NCBI RefSeq assembly: GCF_016616235.1
Contig: NZ_CP067100.1
Coordinates: 5,515,001 to 5,579,000, forward strand
Source: Bradyrhizobium diazoefficiens
GTDB lineage: Bacteria > Pseudomonadota > Alphaproteobacteria > Rhizobiales > Xanthobacteraceae
Direction: 5' to 3'
DNA length: 64,000 bases
Shown here: positions 56,870-64,000 of the stretch, piece by piece
Layout: each line of letters opens with the position of its first letter
How positions within the stretch are numbered: the first letter of the stretch is position 1
Position numbers and translations under genes: made by a program
The notes under the pieces: model-generated
Told to the model about the DNA's origin: nothing
The model's database searches: none
The model's input: the letters and a program-made list of their open reading frames with translations, nothing else

Positions 56870-57784
56870 ATGAGCAAATCACTGCAAGACAAGGTCATCA
56901 TTGTCACCGGCGCAGGCCGCGGCATCGGGCGCGAGATCGCGCTGCTGTGCGCTGGCGAGGGCGCCAAGGTCGTCGTCAACGATCCCGGGGTGGCCGCCGA
57001 CGGCGCCGGGTCGAGCGCGTCACCGGCCGAAGAAGTGGTCGAGGAGATCAAGAAGCGCGGCGGCATCGCGGTCCCCAATTTCGAGTCGGTGGCCGAGGCC
57101 GTCCCCGCCAGCAAGATCGTGAAGACCGCCACCGATCATTTCGGCCGGCTCGACGGCGTCGTCAACAATGCCGGCATCTTGCGCGACATGATCTTCCACA
57201 AGATGAGCGTGGAAGCGTTCGAGGCGGTCATCAAGGTGCATCTGATGGGCTCGTTCTATGTCAGTCACGCCGCGGCGCGGATCTTCCGCGAGCAGGAGAG
57301 CGGCTCGTTCGTGCACTTCACCTCGACCTCGGGCCTGATCGGCAATTTTGGACAAGCCAATTACGCCGCGGCCAAGCTCGGCATCATCGGCCTCTCCAAG
57401 TCCATCGCGCTCGACATGGGCCGCTTCAACGTCCGTTCGAACTGCGTCTCGCCGTTCGCCTGGACCCGCATGATCGGCACCATCCCGACCGAGACCGAGG
57501 CCGAGAAGGCGCGTGTCGAGAAGATCAAGCAGATGGGGCCGGAGAAGATCGCGCCGATCTGCGCCTATCTGCTCTCCGACGCTGCCAAGGACGTCACCGG
57601 GCAAATCTTCGGCGCGCGCATGAACGAGCTGTTCCTGTTCAGCCAGAATCGCCCGCTGCGCTCGGTTCACCGGAGCGAAGGCTGGACACCGCAGTCGATC
57701 GCGGAACATGGCATGCCGGCGCTGAAGGGCTCGTTCTACAAGCTCGACCGTTCCGCCGACATCTTCCCCTGGGATCCCGTGTAA
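56870..57784 (+). CDS. Short-chain dehydrogenase/reductase (hydroxyacyl-CoA dehydrogenase-like)
   Basis: 304 residues. Cofactor loop TGAGRGIG (13-20), NNAG at about 99-102, a Ser in STSGLIG and the YAAAK catalytic pair (ANYAAAKLG) give a classical SDR. The VNDPGVAADGAGSS stretch after the first strand is typical of peroxisomal MFE-2-like 3-hydroxyacyl-CoA dehydrogenases. Together with the zinc-ribbon/thiolase pair it suggests a beta-oxidation-like step; the substrate is unknown. Confidence 0.88.
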   Translation: MSKSLQDKVIIVTGAGRGIGREIALLCAGEGAKVVVNDPGVAADGAGSSASPAEEVVEEIKKRGGIAVPNFESVAEAVPASKIVKTATDHFGRLDGVVNNAGILRDMIFHKMSVEAFEAVIKVHLMGSFYVSHAAARIFREQESGSFVHFTSTSGLIGNFGQANYAAAKLGIIGLSKSIALDMGRFNVRSNCVSPFAWTRMIGTIPTETEAEKARVEKIKQMGPEKIAPICAYLLSDAAKDVTGQIFGARMNELFLFSQNRPLRSVHRSEGWTPQSIAEHGMPALKGSFYKLDRSADIFPWDPV

Positions 57785-57822
57785 GAAAATTCGTCCAGCC
57801 GCATTTCCGGCATCCCTGCCCT

Positions 57823-57861
57823 GCGATCTCCGGTTGTCTGCTCCGGAGATCGCCCCGCTTT
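57823..57861 (+). terminator. Terminator after the SDR gene
   Basis: GCGATCTCCGG and CCGGAGATCGC form a perfect 11-bp stem with a nine-base loop, followed by CCCGCTTT. The T tract is short. It begins 39 bases after the SDR stop. Confidence 0.65.
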
Positions 57862-57913
57862 ATGCCTGAATGCGGGCGAATGGTGGCCCTCCAACAAACT
57901 TTGGGAGGAAACC

Positions 57914-59026
57914 ATGACAAGAATACTGACCAACTCCGACGACACGACTGCAACCGGCGGCCTCGGCCGCCGCACGCTGCTCAAGGGCGCGGCAACCGTC
58001 GCCGCATCCGCCCTGCTCGCCTCAAGGGCCGACGCCCGCGACTTCGGCGCCAATGCCGAGCCGCAGCGCTATCCCGATCCTGATATCGTCGTCATCGATC
58101 CCAAGCGCTTCAAAGCCAAGGTCGGCAACACCGCGATCAAGCGGCTCTACACCGGCTGCCTGTGGGCGGAAGGGCCGGCGTGGAACGCGCAGGGGCAATA
58201 CCTCGTCTGGAGCGACATCCCGGCCAACCGGCAGCTGCGCTACCTCGACGACGACGGCCACATCTCCGAGCAGTTCCACAAGCCGTCCAACGAGGCCAAC
58301 GGCAACTCGTTCGACACCGAGGGACGCCAGATCACCGCCGAGCGGACGCGCCTCGTCCGCTACGAGCATGATGGCTCCGTGACGTCGCTCGCGGAGCAGG
58401 CCAATGGCAAGCCGCTGAACGGGCCGAACGACATGGTGGTGCATCCCAACGACAAGTCGATCTGGTTCACCGATCCCGGATACGGCGCGATCAGCATCTA
58501 TGAGGGCAAGCTCGCCAACACCGGCTCGCTGCAACCGTATCAGAAGGAAGCCGTCTATCGCCTCGACGCGCAGTCCGGTCAATTGACCAAGGTTGCCGAC
58601 GAGCCGTTCAAACCGAATGGCATCGCCTTCTCAAACGATTACAAAAAGGTCTATGTCTGCGATACCGGGATCACGCATTATCCTGAAGCCAAGAACGTGG
58701 TGTGGTCCTACGATCTCGACGGCCAGAAGCTGTCGAACCCGAAGAAGCTGATCGACATGACGCTCGACGGCAAGTCAGGCTTCCCCGACGGCCTGCGTGT
58801 CGACACCGAGGGCAACATCTGGGTCGGGGCCGGCTGGGTCGGGCCGGGCTATGACGGCGTGCAAGTGTTCGCACCAACCGACGGCGCACGGATCGGGCAG
58901 ATCCTGCTGCCGGAGACCTGCGCCAATCTTTGCTTCGGCGGCAAGAAGCGCAACCGCCTGTTCATGACCGCGAGCCAGTCGCTCTACGCCGTTTATGTGG
59001 AGACGCAGGGGGCGCATTTCTGCTGA
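57914..59026 (+). CDS. Tat-exported SMP-30/gluconolactonase-like protein
   Basis: 370 residues. The N-terminus has the twin-arginine motif LGRRTLLKGAATVAASALLA, so the protein is probably moved folded to the periplasm. The mature part is a six-bladed beta-propeller of the SMP-30/LRE family: WAEGPAWN, NGPNDMVVHP, WFTDPGYG, KPNGIAFS, GFPDGLRVD carry the metal-site Glu/Asn/Asp set. The lactonase activity is plausible but the substrate is unknown. GGGAGG precedes the ATG. Confidence 0.87.
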   Translation: MTRILTNSDDTTATGGLGRRTLLKGAATVAASALLASRADARDFGANAEPQRYPDPDIVVIDPKRFKAKVGNTAIKRLYTGCLWAEGPAWNAQGQYLVWSDIPANRQLRYLDDDGHISEQFHKPSNEANGNSFDTEGRQITAERTRLVRYEHDGSVTSLAEQANGKPLNGPNDMVVHPNDKSIWFTDPGYGAISIYEGKLANTGSLQPYQKEAVYRLDAQSGQLTKVADEPFKPNGIAFSNDYKKVYVCDTGITHYPEAKNVVWSYDLDGQKLSNPKKLIDMTLDGKSGFPDGLRVDTEGNIWVGAGWVGPGYDGVQVFAPTDGARIGQILLPETCANLCFGGKKRNRLFMTASQSLYAVYVETQGAHFC

Positions 59027-59052
59027 GGGCGAAGGCTGGGCCCCTCTCCACC

Positions 59053-59137
59053 GTCATGGCCGGGCTTGTCCCGGCCATCCACGCCTTGCCACAAACTCCG
59101 AAAAACGTGGATGCCCGGGACAAGCCCGGGCACGACG
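59053..59137. repeat. Palindromic intergenic repeat, 'gtcatggccgggc' family
   Basis: GTCATGGCCGGGCTTGTCCC and GGGACAAGCCCGGGCACGAC are inverted. It lies between the convergent SMP-30-like gene and ppc. Confidence 0.65.
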
Positions 59138-59166
59138 GCTGAGTGTGTGGCGACAGCGTCGCCGAC

Positions 59167-61956
59167 CTACCCCGTATTCCGCAGCCCCGCCGAGATGCCG
59201 TTGATCGTCAGCTGAATCCCGCGCAGCACCTGCTCGTCGGGGTTCTGCGCGCGATGCGCCTTCAAGAGCTCGACCTGCACGTGATTGAGCGGATCGAGAT
59301 AGGGAAAGCGGTGGCGCACCGAGCGCTCCAGCAGCGGATTGCCCTGCAACAGCCGGTTCTGGCCCATGATGTCCAGCAGCGTCTCGATGCAGGAATGCCA
59401 TTCGCGGCGGATGCGGCCGAAGATTTTTTCGCGTAGCGCCTCATCCGGCACGAGTTCGGCGTAGCGCGAGGCGATCGCGATCGAGCTTTTCGCAAGCACC
59501 ATGTCCATGTTCGACAGCAGCATGCGGAAGAACGGCCATTCGCTGTAGAGCTCTTTCAGGAACGGCATGCCCTGCTCTGGATGCTCTGCGATCCATTGCT
59601 CGACTGCGCTGCCAAAACCGTACCAGCCCGGCAGCATCAGGCGGCACTGCGCCCATGAGAACACCCAGGGAATCGCGCGCAGATCCTCAATCGCGCGGGT
59701 CTTCTTGCGCGAGGCCGGACGGCTGCCGATGTTCAGGGTCGCGATCTCGTTGATGACGGTGGACGCCCAGAAGTAGTCGACGAAGCCGTCGGTCTCATAG
59801 ACCAGGCCGCGATAAGCCCTGAAGGCGAGGTTCGACAGCTCATCCATCGCAGCGAGATATTCGCGGCGCGGCGCGCTTTGGCGTGGCTGCAACAGGCTCG
59901 CATCCAGCGTTGCCGCCGCCAGGATCTCCAGATTGTTGCGGCCGACTTCCGCGTTGGAATATTTCGACGAGATGATCTCGCCCTGCTCGGTGATGCGGAT
60001 CTGGCCGTTCACCGCGCCGCCCGGCTGGGCGACGATGGCGTCGTAGCTCGGCCCGCCGCCGCGGCCAACCGAGCCGCCACGGCCGTGGAAGAGGCGTAAG
60101 CGCACGCCATGGCGCTCGAACACGTCGACGAGGCCGATCTCGGCCTTGTAGAGCTCCCAGCCCGAAGTGACGAAGCCGCCGTCCTTGTTGCTGTCGGAAT
60201 AGCCGAGCATGACCTCCTGCACGCTGCCGCGGCTGTCGACGAGGCGGCGGTAATCGTGCAGCGACAGCATGCGGTCCATGATCGCCGAGGAGGCCTGCAA
60301 ATCCTCGATGGTCTCGAACAGCGGCACGATGTTGATGGCGCTGCGGCCGGAGGGATGGACGAGGCCGACCTCCTTCAGGAGCACGGCGACCTCGAGCATG
60401 TCGGACATGCCCTTGCACATCGAGATGATGCATTGGGGAATCGCATCCGAGCCGAACCGCGCATGCGCTTCGGCAGCGGCATGGAAGACGTTGAGCTCGC
60501 CCATGGTCTCGTCGCTGTACTTGACGAAGGGCGAGACCAGTGCGCGCGTCGAGCGCAGTTCGTTGGTGAGCAGCGAGATCCGCGCGTCCTCGCCGAGCGC
60601 GAGATAGGACATGCCGGGGTTGGCGGCGTCCATCAGCTCGGCGATGGTGCGTTCATGCACGGCCGAGTTCTGGCGGATGTCGAGCCGCGCCAGATGGAAG
60701 CCGAAGCAATCCACCGCGCGGCGCAAGAGCCGCAGCCGGCCGCGGGCGATAACGCGGGCGTTGTTGGAGATCAGCGAGCGGTGCAGCACGTCGAGATCGG
60801 CCTGCAATTCCCTGACGCTCTCGTAAGGCTTGCCCTTGCCGACCGGGCGGCGCGTGATCTCGACTTCGAGCTTTTCCGCCGTTGCGGTGAGGCGCGCATA
60901 GATGCCGGAGACCGCGAGGCGATAGGGCTCGCCGCTTCGATGCGGCGAAGTGTCCGGCGAGCGTTCCGCGAGCGTGCGCAGCTCCTCGGAGACGTCGGCG
61001 AGATGCGCGGCGATCGACAGCTCGGAGCCGAGCACGTGCAGTTCTTCGAGATAAAACTGCATCACGCGGCTCGACTGCAGCCGCAGCGTACCGCGCATCA
61101 CGTCGGCGGTGACGAAGGGATTGCCGTCGCGATCGCCGCCGATCCAGCTTCCCATGCGCAGGAACGAGGCGAGCTCGTGTGCTGCCTGCCCGCCACCCTC
61201 CTCCAGGCGGTCTTCCAGCGCGTTCATCAGCCGCGGCACCTCGCGCAGGAAGGTGTAGTCGTAGAACGACAGGCCGTTGGCGACCTCGTCGAGCACGGTG
61301 AGCTTGGTGCGGCGGAGCAGATTGGTCTGCCACAAGGTCAGCACCTCGCGGCGAAGCTGCTCGTCGCTGGCGGCGGCCTCATCCGCGGTCAGCGCGACGC
61401 GCTCGCGGCGGTCGAGCAGCGCGGCAACCTCCATCTCGCGGTCCATGGTGCTCTTGCGGCGGACCTCGGTCGGGTGCGCGGTCAGCACTGGGCTGACCAG
61501 CGCGTTCTTGAAAAAGTTGCGCAGCGCATCGGGGCCGATGCCCGCGGCCTTGGCCTTGGCCAGCGTCTCCGCCAGCACGCCGGACCCGCCGCCCTTGCCG
61601 GCACGCATCTGGCGGATGTTGTTCTGGTCCTCGGCGATGTTGGCGAGGTGGGAGAAATAGCTGAAGGCGCGGACGATCCGCACCGTCTCCGAGATCGACA
61701 TGCCGTCGAGGATCTGTTCGAGCTCGCGGCGGGCGAGCCGGTCCTCGTCGCGGTGGAACCGGATTGAGGTCTGCCGGATGCGCTCGACCAGGTCGAATAC
61801 ATCGGCTCCCTCCTGGTCGCGCACGGTGTCGCCGAGGATGCGTCCGAGCAGGCGGATGTCATCGCGCAGCCGCGCATCGGCTTCCAGCGCCTGAGCATCC
61901 TCGGGGCGATTGGGACGCTGATCGGCGGCGTCGGATGACACGGTCTGGAGGGACAT
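59167..61956 (-). CDS. ppc: Phosphoenolpyruvate carboxylase
   Basis: 929 residues from the ATG at 61956 with GGGGAG seven bases upstream; the frame is open to 62304 but only as antisense and repeat-like sequence. Catalytic motifs are [13 protein letters not shown] (His), [14 protein letters not shown] and the C-terminal ISAGLRNTG. The enzyme makes oxaloacetate from phosphoenolpyruvate and bicarbonate for the citric acid cycle. It is a single gene. Confidence 0.97.
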   Translation of the reverse strand: MSLQTVSSDAADQRPNRPEDAQALEADARLRDDIRLLGRILGDTVRDQEGADVFDLVERIRQTSIRFHRDEDRLARRELEQILDGMSISETVRIVRAFSYFSHLANIAEDQNNIRQMRAGKGGGSGVLAETLAKAKAAGIGPDALRNFFKNALVSPVLTAHPTEVRRKSTMDREMEVAALLDRRERVALTADEAAASDEQLRREVLTLWQTNLLRRTKLTVLDEVANGLSFYDYTFLREVPRLMNALEDRLEEGGGQAAHELASFLRMGSWIGGDRDGNPFVTADVMRGTLRLQSSRVMQFYLEELHVLGSELSIAAHLADVSEELRTLAERSPDTSPHRSGEPYRLAVSGIYARLTATAEKLEVEITRRPVGKGKPYESVRELQADLDVLHRSLISNNARVIARGRLRLLRRAVDCFGFHLARLDIRQNSAVHERTIAELMDAANPGMSYLALGEDARISLLTNELRSTRALVSPFVKYSDETMGELNVFHAAAEAHARFGSDAIPQCIISMCKGMSDMLEVAVLLKEVGLVHPSGRSAINIVPLFETIEDLQASSAIMDRMLSLHDYRRLVDSRGSVQEVMLGYSDSNKDGGFVTSGWELYKAEIGLVDVFERHGVRLRLFHGRGGSVGRGGGPSYDAIVAQPGGAVNGQIRITEQGEIISSKYSNAEVGRNNLEILAAATLDASLLQPRQSAPRREYLAAMDELSNLAFRAYRGLVYETDGFVDYFWASTVINEIATLNIGSRPASRKKTRAIEDLRAIPWVFSWAQCRLMLPGWYGFGSAVEQWIAEHPEQGMPFLKELYSEWPFFRMLLSNMDMVLAKSSIAIASRYAELVPDEALREKIFGRIRREWHSCIETLLDIMGQNRLLQGNPLLERSVRHRFPYLDPLNHVQVELLKAHRAQNPDEQVLRGIQLTINGISAGLRNTG

Positions 61957-62180
61957 TGGCTCGCTCCCCTTACAAGAGCTCCCTATGGCTCCCCGGCACG
62001 GCGGAGTGTGCGATATTTTTCTGCCGCAGTGCAAGATGAACTTGGTGGCGGCGCGGCAGGGTGGCTGGCCGGGGCAGGACGGATCACACACAGCGGCGCG
62101 CGCGTTCGCTGGGCGCGATTCGCCCGTCGCTGACCGGGTCTCTGAGCTGAGGGCCAGCAGGCGACGAGTCATCCCTGCCG

Positions 62181-62531
62181 CTAGGTTCGCGGCGTTGGCT
62201 GCGAGGGAGATGGTGTAGCAGAAGGTTGCTGGGGTGGTGTGGGGGGAGATTGCTGCTGGGGGACGGCGACAGGTTGCTGATCGCCGCCGCCATGCGGGAC
62301 ACACGTCCCGACGTTACTCAGCAGCCGTTTGGCTTCAACGTCGCGGGCTTTTTTGTAGTCTCTCCGCCGGTCAATTCTTGCCGCAGCCATGCGATCCCAC
62401 GCATCGAACGCATCAGAGTAATGCTGTCGCATTTGCTCTTCTGCAGCGAGACAATCACTGAATTTATCGAACACAAGGTCGGTGTTGACGGGCGATACGC
62501 CTCCTACCAAGACCACCAACATCCATTTCAT
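62181..62531 (-). CDS. Small hypothetical protein with Pro/Gln-rich tail
   Basis: 116 residues. A short hydrophobic N-terminus ([11 protein letters not shown]) suggests a signal or anchor; the middle is charged and helical with a Cys ([13 protein letters not shown]), a second Cys lies in GTCVPHG, and the last 35 residues are Pro/Gln/Ser-rich. I do not recognise a family. A weak ribosome site (GGCGGA) precedes the ATG. It is alone between ppc and the YccF-like gene. Confidence 0.5.
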   Translation of the reverse strand: MKWMLVVLVGGVSPVNTDLVFDKFSDCLAAEEQMRQHYSDAFDAWDRMAAARIDRRRDYKKARDVEAKRLLSNVGTCVPHGGGDQQPVAVPQQQSPPTPPQQPSATPSPSQPTPRT

Positions 62532-62588
62532 CGTTTCCGCCTGGATTCGTGCCCCACCGGGAACGAGGAAGCATAGGCAAAGTTCCCC

Positions 62589-62993
62589 TCAAGCCGGCAC
62601 GATTACCTTGCCGATCGGCCAAAGCGCAATGCCGGCGAGCTTCAGATGGGCCCAGGCGAAGGGAATGCCGATGATGGTGACGGCGAGCATCAGCGCGGTC
62701 AGGAGGTGGCCGAGCGCCAGCCACCAGCCGGCGAGTACGAACCAGATGATGTTGCCGATCACCCCGAGCGGGCCGCTGCCGATATCGCTCATGCCGGTGA
62801 CCTCGTCACGGCTGACCGCGCGCGAGCCGAACGGCAGCAGCGTGTAAATGGCGATGTTGAATGCCGCCCGCGCCCAGGGCAGGCCGATGATGGTGACGGC
62901 CATGATCACCGCGGCGACCATCCAGCCGAATGCCATCCAGGCACCGCCGATGAGAATCCAGATCAAGTTGAGCAGAATGGATACGGGGGACAT
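62589..62993 (-). CDS. YccF-domain membrane protein
   Basis: 134 residues from the ATG at 62993; an upstream in-frame TTG at 63011 is less likely. Two similar halves each have a hydrophobic segment and a short GxP motif (IIGLPWARAAFNI, IIGIPFAWAHLKL), the YccF duplication. There are about four membrane segments. The function of the family is unknown. Confidence 0.85.
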   Translation of the reverse strand: MSPVSILLNLIWILIGGAWMAFGWMVAAVIMAVTIIGLPWARAAFNIAIYTLLPFGSRAVSRDEVTGMSDIGSGPLGVIGNIIWFVLAGWWLALGHLLTALMLAVTIIGIPFAWAHLKLAGIALWPIGKVIVPA

Positions 62994-63201
62994 GGTTTTA
63001 TCCGCGGTCAATGACCCCGCCTATATAGGTGCGAAAATCGTCGCTGCGAAGACGGCCACCGGCTGATGTGATTGCCCGAAATGGCATCACCCGCTGTCAC
63101 TTCATTGAACTGACGCACGCAGCGCCCAGACTGGCACGGCGCTTGAAACATTCCGGACGCAATGGCGTTGCCGTCGCGGCCATCGGGGCCTGGGGGTTCA
63201 C

Positions 63202-64000
63202 ATGTCCGATTTCATCATCGAGGAAGGCCTGCCCTACCCGCTGGGTGCCCATTGGAGCGGCAACGGCACCAACTTTGCGGTGTTTTCCGCCAACGCCACC
63301 AAGGTGGAGGTCTGCCTGTTCGAGGGCGACAGCGAGACCCACCGCTTCGAGCTGCCGGAATATACCGACCAGGTCTTTCACGGCTACATCGCCGGCGTCG
63401 GTCCCGGCACCTTCTACGGCTACCGCGTCTACGGGCCCTATCAGCCCGACACCGGTCATCGCTTCAATCCCAACAAGCTGCTGCTCGATCCCTACGCCCG
63501 CGCGCATGCCGGGAGCCTGACCTGGAATGCTGCCGTGTTCGGCTACAAGATGGAGACCGGGGACGATCTCACCTTCGACGAGCGCGACAGCGCGCCGTTC
63601 ATGCCGAAATGCGTCGTGGTCGATCCCGATTTCGACTGGCAGGCCGAGGCCGCGCGGCAGAACGTGCATTGGGACGAGACCATCATCTACGAAACCCACG
63701 TCAAGGGCTTTACCAAGAAGCACCCGGCTGTGCCGGAGAACCTGCGCGGCACCTATGCCGGCTTCGCGGCGCCCGAGATGATCGCGCATCTGACATCGCT
63801 CGGCGTAACCTCGATCGAGCTGCTGCCGGTCCATTCCTTCATCAACGACGACAACCTCCTGAAGAAGAACCTCGTCAATTACTGGGGCTACAACACCATC
63901 GGCTTCTTCGCGCCCGACCCGCGCTACGCCTCGGACGTGCCGAACAGCCTGCGCGAGTTCAAGGAGATGGTGTCGAAGCTGCACGGCGCCGGGCTCGAGG
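63202..64000 (+). CDS. glgX: Glycogen debranching enzyme GlgX, 5' part (truncated by window end)
   Basis: 266 residues are visible from the ATG at 63202, with GGGGG five bases upstream. The N-terminal carbohydrate-binding domain (PYPLGAHWSGNGTNFAVFSANA) and start of the GH13 catalytic domain (YETHVKGFTKKHP, VTSIELLPVHSF, NYWGYNTIGFFAPDPRYA) match GlgX/isoamylase. It cuts alpha-1,6 branches left after phosphorylase action. The catalytic Asp/Glu lie beyond the window. Confidence 0.92.
   Translation, partial: MSDFIIEEGLPYPLGAHWSGNGTNFAVFSANATKVEVCLFEGDSETHRFELPEYTDQVFHGYIAGVGPGTFYGYRVYGPYQPDTGHRFNPNKLLLDPYARAHAGSLTWNAAVFGYKMETGDDLTFDERDSAPFMPKCVVVDPDFDWQAEAARQNVHWDETIIYETHVKGFTKKHPAVPENLRGTYAGFAAPEMIAHLTSLGVTSIELLPVHSFINDDNLLKKNLVNYWGYNTIGFFAPDPRYASDVPNSLREFKEMVSKLHGAGLE

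Noticed and set aside
61957..62304. N-terminal extension of ppc
   Set aside because: The extension is low-complexity and off-family; the ATG at 61956 has a good ribosome-binding site.

Overview
The window reads as chromosome of a Bradyrhizobium species or a close relative (Nitrobacteraceae). The grounds are the high GC content, the complete hopanoid (hpn) locus of the Rhodopseudomonas/Bradyrhizobium type including the C-2 methylase hpnP, and many long palindromic intergenic repeats of the kind common in that genus. It is mostly ordinary chromosome, with one clear foreign-looking islet.

Region by region. 1-0.3 kb: end of an anti-sigma-factor-like gene. 0.4-18.9 kb: hopanoid locus, with hpnO, a DUF2147 gene, hpnN, ispH and hpnH, then (after a 5.3 kb interruption) the compact operon hpnC-hpnD-hpnE-shc-hpnG on the minus strand. 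Together these make squalene from farnesyl diphosphate, cyclise it, attach and process the adenosyl side chain, aminate it and export the product. 7.8-13.1 kb: the interruption, an islet lying exactly between the convergent hpnH and hpnG and bounded by two near-identical copies of a transcription terminator. It carries a 1458-residue NACHT/STAND NTPase with a C-terminal PD-(D/E)XK nuclease-like domain, plus a small unknown gene. This is the best candidate for an undescribed (defence) system. 19-24 kb: small secreted proteins, a methyltransferase and a second MMPL/RND exporter. 23.8-27.8 kb: eutB-hpnP-eutC, with the hopanoid methylase nested between the two ethanolamine ammonia-lyase subunits. 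28-32 kb: chemoreceptor, a low-molecular-weight phosphatase-like protein and a polytopic membrane protein.

32.4-35.7 kb: folE, a Rieske/FAD oxidoreductase preceded by three stacked ribosome-binding repeats, and an HD-domain protein. 35.9-42.6 kb: a three-gene operon of two transglutaminase-like proteins around a fused circularly permuted ATP-grasp/alpha-E protein, a conserved module of unknown chemistry. 42.8-51.3 kb: UxaA-family dehydratase, HpcH/HpaI aldolase, HpaR-like regulator, and the divergent homoprotocatechuate genes hpaH (internally deleted), hpaF, hpaE, hpaD, followed by a ThDP enzyme. A 16-bp perfect palindrome in the hpaR/hpaH gap is a likely operator. 51.4-52.8 kb: alkB and a second 2-oxoglutarate oxygenase. 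53-59 kb: amidase with DUF2848, a zinc-ribbon/thiolase pair with an SDR, and a Tat-exported SMP-30-like protein. 59.2-64 kb: phosphoenolpyruvate carboxylase, a small hypothetical gene, a YccF-like membrane protein, and the start of a glycogen debranching enzyme that runs off the end.

No tRNA, rRNA, CRISPR array, transposase or integrase was recognised. All assignments come from reading motifs and context by eye; no database search was run.
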